A stretch of 64,000 nt of DNA from JAITVM01 sp031551135 (GTDB taxonomy: Bacteria; Bacillota; Clostridia; Lachnospirales; JAITVM01). Within the stretch, counting starts at the first letter, position 1. Each line of letters begins with the position of its first letter. This document shows, in pieces, positions 6,592 to 15,787 of this stretch. Both the position numbers and the translations under genes were made by a program. A model generated the notes under the pieces. The model searched no databases. It was not told where the DNA came from and saw only the letters and a program-made list of their open reading frames with translations. Where the stretch lies: contig JAVBOA010000020.1 of NCBI GenBank assembly GCA_031551135.1, forward strand, positions 1-64,000, read 5' to 3'.

Positions 6592-9054
6592 ATGAATTTA
6601 ACTAGAAAATGGGATGTTTATTTGATTCATCATTCACATACAGACATCGGCTACACAGAAAGGCAGGATAAACTCACAAGATACCATGTTGATTTTATCA
6701 AACAGGCAATTGATATATTAAATGAAATTCACAAAGAAGAAAACCACCCTGCAAAAGGCTTTGTTTGGCAATGCGAAAACCATTGGCAGATTAAAAACTT
6801 TTATAAAAATGCAGATAAAGCGTATATTGCGGATTTTGAGAAATATGTTAAGTCGGGCGAAATTGGTTTGTCCGGTAACTATCTGAATATGACTGACCTT
6901 GTTTCCGCAGATATTTTGAACAGCAGAATCAAGCAGGCTCGCGAATATGGAGATAAAATCGGCGTTAAAATTGACAGCGGTATGGCGGCAGATGTTAATG
7001 GTTTTTCATGGGGTTATTCAGAGGCTTTGTTTGATAACGGCGTTGAAAACTTCTTCTCCTGCCTCCATTCTCATCACGGAATGTTTCCTCTTTATAAAAA
7101 ATTTATGCCGTTTTATTGGGAAACACCAAAGGGCAACAAGATTTTGGTTTGGAACGGTGAACAATATCATTATGGAAACGAACTCTTGTTCGCTCCCCAT
7201 GCCGCTTCTACATATATGACCTATGATAAAATCGGCGCAGATATGAAAAAAGATATAGTTTTCAAAGAAAATAACGAAGAGACGGAAAAAAAAGAGCTTG
7301 AAATTCTTGATGAAAGACTTGGAAGACTTTTGGAAAACCTTGAAAAAGACGGCTACCCTTCTGACATGATACCGTTTATGGTTTCGGGATGTATAACCGA
7401 TAATGCTCCGCCAAGCGCAGAAATTGCGAAAAGGGTCAACAAACTGAACGAAATATATAACGGCAAAATTAGCTTTAAGATGGTAACGCTCACTCAATTC
7501 TTTTCCGAGCTGAAAAACAGATTCAAAGATATACCAACATATAGGGGTGACTGGAACGACTGGTGGGCTGACGGTGTTGGCTCAACGGCAGATGCTGTCA
7601 AGATTTTCATGCTTGGTCAAAGAAAATACAGCCTATGCAAGAAGCTAGACACGGAGGGAAGCCTTGGCAAGCCTGAATTAATGGAGGAGGCCGCAGAAAA
7701 TCTTATGCTTTATGCTGAGCATACATGGGGTTATTCGTCCTCTGTATCCGAACCTTGGGAAAGTCTTGTTGGTGAGTTAGATTTTAAGAAAGCCTCATAT
7801 GCTATAAACGGAAATTCAGCCGCTGCAATAAACCTTGATACAATTTTGGCAGCTAAAGGCGAGGTTAGCATAAAAGCGTTCAAACCACAGGAGTATAAGG
7901 TTATTAATCCTCATGATTTTGATTTGACGGCAACGGCTTTAATATTTGTTGAGTTTTGGGAATACCTTGATGGAATTGATTTCTCACTTGACACACCGTT
8001 TGAGGTATATAATTTAAAAACGGGAGAAGTTCTTAAATCACAAATAAAAAGAATTGCAAGAGCCTTCCAGATTGAAGTTTTAGTTTCTCTGAAATCTAAA
8101 GAAGAGATGGAAATTGCATTAAGGCCAACTCGTCAGCCAAAGAACGGTTGTGTGAGAATTGGTTCGATGGTTGGTGCGGAAGGTGTTTTAGACATTTCCA
8201 TCAAAGGCGAATATCCAAAATTTGCTCAGTGCATCGAGACTGATTATTTCAAACTTAAATTTTCAGAGGCATATGGACTTGTTTCATTGATTGACAAAAA
8301 AACAAATAAGGACTTAATCGCGGAAGACAGCGAATTTGCTCCTTTCTCGGGCATCTATGAGGTTACAGACATAAAAGAAACTGCTTGTGAAGAACGGCGC
8401 AGAATGGGCAGAAACAGAAAGATGCCAAAAACAAGAAGATATGAATCCTTCCTTACAGATATGCATATTGTAGAACATGGTGATGTATATACGGCTATTG
8501 AGCTTGACTATGAGCTTGAAGGAACAAAATTCTACAGCGTGTTCATAAAGGTTTATAACGATTTACCGAGCATTAATGCAATGGTTAGAATACACAAAGA
8601 AAGCGTTTGGGAACCTGAAAATCTTTATATCGCCTTGCCATTTACGCTTGGCTCGGATGAAACAAAGTATATCGACAAAACGGGTTGTATAATCCGCCCG
8701 GGCATAGACCAATTACCGGGCTCTAACAAGGAATTCTATTTGCTTCAAAACGGAGTTGTTTTGGAAGATGGCACGAGGAGCCTTATGGTTGCTTGCAAAG
8801 ATGCTCCGCTTGTTACTTTTGGGAATTTGGAAGCAAAGGTTATAGAGCTTTGTGACTCGAAAGATGAAGACTTTAATAAGGAAACAACATTCTCGTGGGT
8901 TTTGAACAACTTTTGGGAGACAAACTTCAAGGTTGATTTGGGCGGATTCTATGAGTTTGCTTATTCAATATCCGTTAGTGATAAAATAACAACAGAACAA
9001 GCGTTCAAGGTTTTGGAAGCAGGAAACGAAGGCTTGATTGCCTTTTATATATAG
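6592..9054 (+). CDS. GH38-like glycoside hydrolase
   Basis: An 820-residue cytoplasmic protein without signal peptide. Near the N-terminus it has the GH38 metal-site motif HSHTDIGYT (about residues 15-23), then a DVNGFSWGYSEAL segment whose Asp would be the nucleophile position. A long beta-rich C-terminal region follows. It is related to the alpha-mannosidase superfamily but diverges from the canonical enzyme encoded at 12009, so it may act on a different manno-linkage or a modified glycan. GGAGG precedes the ATG, and it is 12 bp behind the permease gene, so it is co-transcribed with the importer. Exact substrate unknown. Confidence 0.75.
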   Translation: MNLTRKWDVYLIHHSHTDIGYTERQDKLTRYHVDFIKQAIDILNEIHKEENHPAKGFVWQCENHWQIKNFYKNADKAYIADFEKYVKSGEIGLSGNYLNMTDLVSADILNSRIKQAREYGDKIGVKIDSGMAADVNGFSWGYSEALFDNGVENFFSCLHSHHGMFPLYKKFMPFYWETPKGNKILVWNGEQYHYGNELLFAPHAASTYMTYDKIGADMKKDIVFKENNEETEKKELEILDERLGRLLENLEKDGYPSDMIPFMVSGCITDNAPPSAEIAKRVNKLNEIYNGKISFKMVTLTQFFSELKNRFKDIPTYRGDWNDWWADGVGSTADAVKIFMLGQRKYSLCKKLDTEGSLGKPELMEEAAENLMLYAEHTWGYSSSVSEPWESLVGELDFKKASYAINGNSAAAINLDTILAAKGEVSIKAFKPQEYKVINPHDFDLTATALIFVEFWEYLDGIDFSLDTPFEVYNLKTGEVLKSQIKRIARAFQIEVLVSLKSKEEMEIALRPTRQPKNGCVRIGSMVGAEGVLDISIKGEYPKFAQCIETDYFKLKFSEAYGLVSLIDKKTNKDLIAEDSEFAPFSGIYEVTDIKETACEERRRMGRNRKMPKTRRYESFLTDMHIVEHGDVYTAIELDYELEGTKFYSVFIKVYNDLPSINAMVRIHKESVWEPENLYIALPFTLGSDETKYIDKTGCIIRPGIDQLPGSNKEFYLLQNGVVLEDGTRSLMVACKDAPLVTFGNLEAKVIELCDSKDEDFNKETTFSWVLNNFWETNFKVDLGGFYEFAYSISVSDKITTEQAFKVLEAGNEGLIAFYI

Positions 9055-9108
9055 CAAATTAATTAAATATTTATTATTCAACGGGCTTTATTCACGGTCA
9101 AAAGCATG

Positions 9109-9137
9109 TGGCAATTAATAAATTTATAGTGTATACT
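9109..9137 (+). promoter_or_regulatory. Probable promoter of the GntR-type gene
   Basis: TGGCAA at 9109-9114, a 17-base spacer and TATACT at 9132-9137. The -35 box is weak. The operator at 9146 would cover the transcription start. Confidence 0.45.
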
Positions 9138-9145
9138 AAACGTAT

Positions 9146-9161
9146 TAACATTATAATATTA
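9146..9161. promoter_or_regulatory. Palindromic operator in front of the GntR-type gene
   Basis: TAACATTATAATATTA, differing by one base from the perfect palindrome at 3194-3209. The position between promoter and ribosome binding site suggests autoregulation. Confidence 0.6.
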
Positions 9162-9175
9162 TGAGGTGAAATGAC

Positions 9176-9898
9176 ATGAAACTAAACCACGAAAAAGGTT
9201 CCGCACCTTTATATTTTCAAATTTCGAATATTTTGAAAGAAATGATAGAAGAAGGCGAGTTTTCCAGCGGCGATTTATTTTATAGCGAAAAACAACTGCA
9301 AGAAATGTTTGGCGTTAGTAGAGTGACGGTTCGCCAGGCGGTTAGTTCTCTGACAAACGCCGGATACCTTCAATGTTCCAGAGGAATCGGAACGACGGTT
9401 ACATTTAGAAAAATTGACGAAAACCTCAAAAGAGTCATTAGTTTTTCCGAAGAAATGAAGCAGCATAATGTTGAGATGGAGACGGTTTACAGCGAGATTT
9501 TTCTTGAAAACCCGAACAAGGCTGTTGCCTCGGCTCTAAAAATAGACTATAACAATAAGGTTTATAAAATTATTAGAGTAAGAAATGCAAATAATCAACC
9601 GCTGGTCTATTCGACAACTTATTTGAATCTTGATTTTGACTTTCCACTAGAGCCTAAATTATATGAAAAATCTTTATATGAATTTATGAACCGTGAGTTT
9701 GGCATACATATAATCAGCGCACAAGACACCCTTGAGGCTGTTTCTGCAAACCAAACAATTTCGCAGCATTTGAAAATTCCCGTTAATTCCCCTGTATTTA
9801 AAAGAAGCAGATGGGCACAGGATCAATATCTAAAAACTATAGAGTATTCCATATGTTTTTATCCGGGGAACAAATATAAGTACTCTGTTATGATTTAG
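9176..9898 (+). CDS. GntR-family (HutC/UTRA) transcriptional regulator
   Basis: A 240-residue regulator. The N-terminal 70 residues form a winged helix with the GntR signature (SEKQLQEMFGVSRVTVRQA, about 41-59). The remainder is a UTRA effector-binding domain, as in NagR and HutC. Proteins of this class bind phosphorylated or free sugars and release DNA. The gene sits between the importer/GH38 genes and the isomerase/mannosidase genes. The shared operators at 3194 and 9146 make it the likely local repressor. GAGGTGAAATGAC precedes the ATG. Confidence 0.9.
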   Translation: MKLNHEKGSAPLYFQISNILKEMIEEGEFSSGDLFYSEKQLQEMFGVSRVTVRQAVSSLTNAGYLQCSRGIGTTVTFRKIDENLKRVISFSEEMKQHNVEMETVYSEIFLENPNKAVASALKIDYNNKVYKIIRVRNANNQPLVYSTTYLNLDFDFPLEPKLYEKSLYEFMNREFGIHIISAQDTLEAVSANQTISQHLKIPVNSPVFKRSRWAQDQYLKTIEYSICFYPGNKYKYSVMI

Positions 9899-9999
9899 GT
9901 TTTGAAAGTTTTTATTAAATTAGTAGCAAGTCTAAGCAATTTACAGCGGTCCACTTTCCTTATTGAAAATATTTTTAGTGGAAAGTGGATTTGCTAATT

Positions 10000-10132
10000 A
10001 TACTATTTTCATTTTGATAATACTAATTCCCATTTAATTTGTAGAAAAAAATTTTCACAGAGAAGCGTTTCGCGCAACGCTCCAATCGCGAAATGAAATA
10101 TTTTTTTCTATCCTTTATTATGAAAATAGTAT
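10000..10132 (+). repeat. Palindromic MITE, copy 1 (133 bp, with internal insertion)
   Basis: Ends ATACTATTTTCAT and TGAAAATAGTAT. The inner hairpin arms are TTTCGCG and CGCGAAA. Compared with the other copies it carries about 20 extra bases (around 10021-10041) after the left arm. Flanks are TTA on the left and TAA on the right, so the direct repeat is imperfect here. Confidence 0.85.
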
Positions 10133-10135
10133 AAA

Positions 10136-10190
10136 ACCAAGAAAAATCAAACCGCATTACAATCAATATATTGTTAAAATGGTATAAGGA
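10136..10190 (+). repeat. Repeat family C, copy 2
   Basis: AAGAAAAATCAAACCGCA followed by ACAATCAATATATTGTTAAA, shared with 4700-4747 and partly with 62345-62402. It runs directly into the ribosome binding site of the isomerase gene. Confidence 0.5.
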
Positions 10191-10199
10191 GAGAATTAA

Positions 10200-11954
10200 A
10201 TGTGCAGAAAGTATAGTAAATTTAATAACTATGAGTTGTTCCCTTTTAAAAGAATCGACGGCTTTGACAACGAAGCTTTTGAAGGATATGAAAGCATATT
10301 AGACGAGTTTAGAAGATTGCAGGCCCTTGGCAAACGAGTTTTTGTTTTGGATTTTTATCCGGGCGTTAACAAAAAAGAGGTGCTTGAACAGATTAAAAAA
10401 CTTAATCCTAAGATAATAATAGACTCTGATGAATGTACATATCCTTCTGAAAAATTAAACGAAATGTTTGAAGACAACTTAGGCACAGACAGGGTTTTTG
10501 GGATTATGTGCTATAAAAATATAGATTGGTGTTTTGACTCTTCACGTATTGAAGCGGCCAGGAAAACTTTGAGTGAGAACAATGAAGGCACAGTTTTTGT
10601 AATCGGAACTGGCGCCGGACTTATTACAGAAGGCGATTGCTATATCTATTTTGATTTGGCAAGATGGGAAATTCAGCTTAGATATAGAGACGGCATGAGC
10701 AACTGGAGATGCGAAAATGCTGATGCTCCGATACTTTCGAAGTATAAGCGCGGTTTTTTTATCGAATGGCGTTTATGCGACAGGTACAAAAAGGACAGAA
10801 TTGAAAGATTCGATTATATTGTTGATACAAACAAAGCGAACCTGCCTAAAATGATAAGCGGCGAAGCTTTTCGTTTTGCTCTTGATAAAGTAAGCAAAGA
10901 GCCGTTCAGGGTTCAGCCGTATTTTGACCCCGGTGTTTGGGGCGGCCAATGGATGAAGCAGAACTTTTCTTTGCCTGATGATAAAGAAAACTATGCATGG
11001 AGTTTTGACGGAGTTCCTGAAGAAAATAGCCTTAATCTCAAGTTCGGTGAAATTGTTGTTGAACTTCCTTCCATTGATTTAGTGCTCTATAAACCAAGGA
11101 CTCTTTTGGGCGAAAGAGTTCATGCCCGCTTTGGCACAGAATTCCCTATCCGCTTTGACTTCCTTGACACAGTTGAAGGCGGAAATCTATCTTTGCAGGT
11201 TCACCCTTTGACAGAATATATCCAACAGAATTTTGGCATGCATTATACACAGGACGAAAGTTATTATCTGCTTGATGCAATCGGCGATGAAACCTATGTT
11301 TATCTCGGCTTAAAAGAAAATGTGGACAAATCAGAATTTGAGAGAGAACTTCGCCTTGCTGATAAGGGAGGATATGAGTTTCCTGTTGAAAAATTTGTTA
11401 ATAAAATCAAGGTAAAAAAGCATGACCATGTTTTGATTCCGAGCGGTACAATACATTGTTCGGGAGAAAACACAATGGTTTTGGAAATTAGTGCAACTCC
11501 TTATATATTTACTTTTAAGCTTTGGGATTGGTCTAGGGTAGGTTTAGACGGACTTCTGAGACCTATACATATTGACCATGGGCTTAAAAACATTCAGTGG
11601 GACAGAGATACAAATTGGGTTATGGAAAATTTGGTGAACAGAACTGAAACGATTCATAATGAAGATGGATTGCTGATTGAAAAAACAGGACTTCACGAAA
11701 GAGAATTTATCGAAACAATCAGATATAGCTTTAATAAGGAAATAAGCTTTAAGCCGATTGACAGCGTTAGGGTTCTAAACTTAATTGACGGCGGCGAAGT
11801 CACTGTAACTTCTTCCGAAAACAAATTTGAAGATTTTGTTGTGCATTATGCGGAAACTTTCATAATCCCTGCATCTGCCGGAGAATATAAAATTAAACCC
11901 ACTGGTGTATCAGAAGGAAAAGAAGTAAAGCTAATTGAGGCATGGGTTAGATAA
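10200..11954 (+). CDS. Class I mannose-6-phosphate isomerase with extra N-terminal domain
   Basis: A 584-residue protein. The C-terminal 350 residues match class I phosphomannose isomerase, which interconverts mannose-6-phosphate and fructose-6-phosphate. Zinc-site elements visible are LSLQVHP, DESYYLL and the His of IPSGTIHCSGENTMVLEIS. The first about 220 residues are an additional domain resembling a uridine kinase-like fold but without a recognisable P-loop (the usual GxxxxGKS is absent). Typical ManA is 310-400 residues, so this is a fusion form. Its position before an alpha-mannosidase fits conversion of released and phosphorylated mannose into glycolysis. AAGGAGAG precedes the ATG. Confidence 0.82.
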   Translation: MCRKYSKFNNYELFPFKRIDGFDNEAFEGYESILDEFRRLQALGKRVFVLDFYPGVNKKEVLEQIKKLNPKIIIDSDECTYPSEKLNEMFEDNLGTDRVFGIMCYKNIDWCFDSSRIEAARKTLSENNEGTVFVIGTGAGLITEGDCYIYFDLARWEIQLRYRDGMSNWRCENADAPILSKYKRGFFIEWRLCDRYKKDRIERFDYIVDTNKANLPKMISGEAFRFALDKVSKEPFRVQPYFDPGVWGGQWMKQNFSLPDDKENYAWSFDGVPEENSLNLKFGEIVVELPSIDLVLYKPRTLLGERVHARFGTEFPIRFDFLDTVEGGNLSLQVHPLTEYIQQNFGMHYTQDESYYLLDAIGDETYVYLGLKENVDKSEFERELRLADKGGYEFPVEKFVNKIKVKKHDHVLIPSGTIHCSGENTMVLEISATPYIFTFKLWDWSRVGLDGLLRPIHIDHGLKNIQWDRDTNWVMENLVNRTETIHNEDGLLIEKTGLHEREFIETIRYSFNKEISFKPIDSVRVLNLIDGGEVTVTSSENKFEDFVVHYAETFIIPASAGEYKIKPTGVSEGKEVKLIEAWVR

Positions 11955-11956
11955 AA

Positions 11957-11996
11957 TATTTCCATTTTTTCACTTTTTAGAATGGAAATAGTATAA
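11957..11996 (+). repeat. Miniature MITE-like hairpin
   Basis: ATTTCCATT and AATGGAAAT flank a short core, followed by AGTATAA. This resembles both ends of the large palindromic family with the core lost. It lies between the isomerase and mannosidase genes. Confidence 0.45.
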
Positions 11997-12008
11997 GGAG
12001 GCTTTTTA

Positions 12009-15000
12009 ATGGATTTGAAGGCAGAATGGAGCAGGCGTCTGGATTATTGGATGCTTGCACTTACAGAAGATTTTTACCTCCCACTAGGCGAAATTTGCTT
12101 CGAGGGTTTTGAGACATTTGAACAACTTGGCAGAGAAGTTGCCGCAAAGCAAGAATTTAAGCCAATGCCTGTTGGAACAGAATGGGGACAGACATGGCAG
12201 TATTGTTGGCTTAGAAGCAAGATCGTTCTTCCAAAAGCGGCCGAAGGTAACGTCATTGTTATGAACCTAAATCCCGGCGGAGAATCAACGCTCTTTGTGA
12301 ACAACCAAGAGTTTGGCACAAAGAGAGCAGAATGGGTTACAATTCCCCATCATTATTTCAGCGATAACTTTTTGACAGAGTCGGGCAAGAAGGGCGAGTC
12401 CTTTGACCTTCTTATCGAGAGCTATGCAGGGCATTACTATCCGGAAAGCGTTTTTGGCGGTGTTGCAACGGGTCCTGTTTTGCCGGGAAGCTATCAGGAT
12501 CCGAAGGAAGGCAAATATAGAACACGGATTGATAAATCAACTTTTGGCATATGGAATGAAGATGCATATCAATTGTGGCTGGATGTTAAAGTATTGAGTG
12601 AAATTATGGGAAGCCTCAGCGACGGAAATATCAGAGCTTGCAAGATTGCCGAAGGTTTGAAACAGTTTACTTTGGCTGTTGATTTTGAGCAGGACAGAGA
12701 CAAAAGAATTTTGGAATATAAAGCGGCAAGAAAAAAATTGGCTCCATTGCTTATGGCTAAAAATGGTTCAACTTCTGCTACAATATACGCAATCGGAAAT
12801 GCACATTTAGATGTGGCATGGCTTTGGCCTATACAGGAGACTGTCAGAAAAACTGCAAGAACTTTTGCACAGCAATTAAGACTTATTGAAAAGTATCCTG
12901 ATTATAAGTTTCTGCAAAGTCAACCTCATACATACAAAATGTGCAAAGACAGTTATCCCGATTTATATGAACGTATTAAAAAAGCTGTTAAAAAAGGCAA
13001 TTGGATATGCGAAGGAGCAATGTGGGTCGAGCCTGACACAAATATGGTATCGGGCGAATCCTTGATTAGACAATTGCTTTATGGCAAGAAGTTTTATAGA
13101 GACGAGTTTGGTATTGAATGTGAAATACTATGGCTTCCCGACACCTTTGGCTATTCTGCGGCACTTCCTCAGATTTTGAAAGGTTTTGATGTTAAATACT
13201 TAGTAACACAAAAAATATTTTGGTCATACAATCAAGGCGAACAATTTCCATATCACTATTTTAACTGGAAAGGCAGTGACGGTTCGCAAGTTGTGGCATA
13301 TCTGCCAACGGATTATACCTATAAGACAAATCCAAAGGCAGTAATTGATGTTTGGGACAACAGAGTGCAGAAAGATGGTCTTGACAAATTTTTGTATCCA
13401 TATGGATACGGAGACGGCGGCGGCGGCCCAAGCAGAGATTATGTTGAATATGCAATAAGAGAAAAGGATATTGAGGGCGTTCCAAAAGTAAAAATGGCGC
13501 ACCCTATTGAATTGTTCAGAGACCTGGAAAATGAAGGCGGCGCTGAACACACATATAATGGTGAACTATACTTCTCTTGTCATAGAGGGGTTTATACATC
13601 ACAGGCGGGGGTTAAAAAAGGAAACAGAAGAAGCGAATTTGCGCTGAGAGAAGCCGAGATTTGGTGCTCGATTGCAATGATTGCCAATAACTTTGAATAC
13701 CCTAAGACTGTTTTTGAGGAGGAATGGAAAAAGGTTCTGCTCAATCAATTTCATGATATACTGCCAGGTTCTTCGATTCACAGAGTTTATGAGGAAGCGG
13801 CGATTCTACATGATGAGGTTATCAACAAAAGCACTGAGCTTGCAAAACAGTCAGCATCTGCCATTGCTCATACAGGCTCTGCTGAAGCAAATGCGGTTTC
13901 TGTATTTAATTCTTTGTCATGGGAACGCAAGGCTATTGTTGAACTTCCGATGAGATTTGCAGAAGGAGCAAAGGACAGCAAGGAGCAGACTTTAGCACTT
14001 AAAGTTTTGCCTGACAAAGTTTTAGCAGAAGTTACTATACCTGCTTGCGGGTATGAAACCATTGTGCCTTCGAACAAAAGCAAAGAGCCTGATAATGCCG
14101 CAAAGGCTTTTCTCGATTCAAACGGAGCAGTGCTTGAAAACGGATTAATCAGAGCAAACTTTGATGCAAACGGCGAGATTTCATCGTTTATAATCAAGTC
14201 CAGCGGAAGAGAGTTTGTACAGTCGCCTATGAATCATTTTACTCTCTTTAAAGATGTTCCAAGATTATTTGATGCTTGGGATATTGACAGCCCTTATGAA
14301 CAACAGGAGATTGAACTTGATGCAAAGGCTAATATCGAGCTTATTTCAAATCATCCATTGGAGAGCATTATAAAGATTAGCAAAACCATTGGTAATTCGG
14401 AGCTTGAACAATTTGTTTCGATTAAAGCAGATAGCAGAAGGATTGAGTTTGACACAAAAATTGAATGGAATGAGCTTCACAGATTATTGAAAGTGAGTTT
14501 CCCGGTAAACGTTTATGTTGAAGAAGGAATAAACGAAATACAGTTTGGCTATATAAAAAGACCATCGCATCGTTCAAGGCAGTACGACAAAGATAGGTTT
14601 GAGGTTTGCAACCATAGGTATACAGCGTTGTGCGACGAAAATCATGGGGCAGCTGTCCTAAATGACTGCAAATACGGCGTTAGTATGCTTGAGAACACAA
14701 TTAGCCTTACGCTTCTTAAAGCTGCTTCGTCACCTGATATGAGAGCAGACAATGGCACGCATACATTTACCTATGCATTTAGTCCTTGGGAGGGTACTTG
14801 GTTTGATTCGGATATAGTCAGACAAGGATATGAACTTAACCTTCAGCCAACGCTTACTGAAGGAGGAAGTGGAAACAAAAGCTTTTTCTCAATCGAGAAT
14901 GCCGATAATATAATAATCGACACCGTAAAAGCGGCAGAGGACGGAAGCGGCGATGTTATTGTCAGATTATACGAGAGCAAAAAAGCAGATACTGTTTGCT

Positions 15001-15146
15001 CTTTAATATACCCCAATTCATTGGTTTCGGTCAAAGAATGCAATATGGAGGAGAAAATTTTGGGAAATTTGGAGGCTGACGGCGGCAGCGTTCGTCTTGG
15101 GTTTAGAGCCTTTGAAGTTAAGACCCTAAGATTTAGTCTGAAGTAG
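12009..15146 (+). CDS. Alpha-mannosidase, glycoside hydrolase family 38
   Basis: A 1045-residue cytoplasmic enzyme with full GH38 architecture. An N-terminal beta domain of about 250 residues is followed by the catalytic domain opening with the metal motif GNAHLDVAWLWP. The nucleophile motif is LPDTFGYSAALPQ, and the middle three-helix domain (LLNQFHDILPGSSIHRVYEEA) is followed by C-terminal beta domains. Such enzymes hydrolyse terminal alpha-mannosyl residues from manno-oligosaccharides in the cytoplasm. AAGGAGG precedes the ATG. The 54-bp gap to the isomerase gene contains a miniature MITE-like hairpin. Likely cotranscribed with the isomerase, with the terminator at 15437. Confidence 0.92.
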   Translation: MDLKAEWSRRLDYWMLALTEDFYLPLGEICFEGFETFEQLGREVAAKQEFKPMPVGTEWGQTWQYCWLRSKIVLPKAAEGNVIVMNLNPGGESTLFVNNQEFGTKRAEWVTIPHHYFSDNFLTESGKKGESFDLLIESYAGHYYPESVFGGVATGPVLPGSYQDPKEGKYRTRIDKSTFGIWNEDAYQLWLDVKVLSEIMGSLSDGNIRACKIAEGLKQFTLAVDFEQDRDKRILEYKAARKKLAPLLMAKNGSTSATIYAIGNAHLDVAWLWPIQETVRKTARTFAQQLRLIEKYPDYKFLQSQPHTYKMCKDSYPDLYERIKKAVKKGNWICEGAMWVEPDTNMVSGESLIRQLLYGKKFYRDEFGIECEILWLPDTFGYSAALPQILKGFDVKYLVTQKIFWSYNQGEQFPYHYFNWKGSDGSQVVAYLPTDYTYKTNPKAVIDVWDNRVQKDGLDKFLYPYGYGDGGGGPSRDYVEYAIREKDIEGVPKVKMAHPIELFRDLENEGGAEHTYNGELYFSCHRGVYTSQAGVKKGNRRSEFALREAEIWCSIAMIANNFEYPKTVFEEEWKKVLLNQFHDILPGSSIHRVYEEAAILHDEVINKSTELAKQSASAIAHTGSAEANAVSVFNSLSWERKAIVELPMRFAEGAKDSKEQTLALKVLPDKVLAEVTIPACGYETIVPSNKSKEPDNAAKAFLDSNGAVLENGLIRANFDANGEISSFIIKSSGREFVQSPMNHFTLFKDVPRLFDAWDIDSPYEQQEIELDAKANIELISNHPLESIIKISKTIGNSELEQFVSIKADSRRIEFDTKIEWNELHRLLKVSFPVNVYVEEGINEIQFGYIKRPSHRSRQYDKDRFEVCNHRYTALCDENHGAAVLNDCKYGVSMLENTISLTLLKAASSPDMRADNGTHTFTYAFSPWEGTWFDSDIVRQGYELNLQPTLTEGGSGNKSFFSIENADNIIIDTVKAAEDGSGDVIVRLYESKKADTVCSLIYPNSLVSVKECNMEEKILGNLEADGGSVRLGFRAFEVKTLRFSLK

Positions 15147-15322
15147 TGCAATAGCCATGACAAAAGAAGGCTAACATTTTTATCGACTTGGTTTTTTATA
15201 ATTATATATTGAAATGCTTTGTATTTTATCGACACACGTGGAGACGGTCGTAATGATGCAACATGTATAAAGAAATGTAGAAATATTAAAAATCTAAGTA
15301 TTTAGATTTAAACCCCGAACTA

Positions 15323-15435
15323 ATACTATTTTCATTTTGATAAGTAGAAAAAAATCTTTCACAGCGGAGCGTTTCGCGCAGGCTTCAAGCGCGAAATGAA
15401 ATATTTTTTTCTATCCTTTATAATGAAAATAGTAT
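15323..15435 (+). repeat. Palindromic MITE, copy 2 (113 bp)
   Basis: Canonical ends. Inner arms are TTTCGCGC and GCGCGAAA. Flanked by TAA on both sides when the element is taken as TACTATT...AATAGTA. It lies between the mannosidase gene and the downstream terminator. Confidence 0.9.
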
Positions 15436-15436
15436 A

Positions 15437-15472
15437 AAAGGTTGATTTTACAGGTCAGCCTTTATTTTTTTG
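15437..15472 (+). terminator. Rho-independent terminator of the isomerase/mannosidase operon
   Basis: AAAGGTTGA pairs with TCAGCCTTT (one G-T pair) and is followed by ATTTTTTT. It directly abuts MITE copy 2. Confidence 0.7.
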
Positions 15473-15787
15473 CTTTGATATATATAATCTTTAACTCGAT
15501 GGATATACTTTCTTGAAAATAAAATAACTATAGAATTTAAAACTCACTGAATGAATATTGAATTCACGATATTTTGATGCTGCGGAATAATTGATAACTT
15601 ATGTTATGGATATTAGACAATAAATTGCCGATGAAATATTCGCGATTAAATTACACATTTTAGGAATACTGGTATAAACCTCACAAATGTGAAAACAGGT
15701 TTTATGTCAATCATTTTACATTCAAATTAATATTTCGAATTTTTTATGAAATATAAATAATAATTATAATGAATGGAGGAAATTAAA

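Larger units (their letters stand above)
9899..10199. other. Intergenic region with hairpin and two repeats
   Basis: About 300 bp. A perfect 10-bp stem (TCCACTTTCC at 9950-9959, GGAAAGTGGA at 9980-9989) around a 20-base loop may act as a weak terminator after the regulator. The palindromic MITE at 10000 and repeat family C follow directly. No gene is seen. Confidence 0.5.
15147..15787. other. Intergenic region, about 640 bp
   Basis: Holds MITE copy 2 (15323), the terminator at 15437, and about 300 bp of AT-rich leader before the MORN protein gene. No convincing promoter was identified for the Hxs operon. Confidence 0.5.

Noticed and set aside
3287..15146. Missing ATPase gene in the mannoside importer locus as a sign of decay
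   Set aside because: Many Firmicute sugar importers share a single MsmX/MsmK-type ATPase encoded elsewhere; the second importer here also lacks one.
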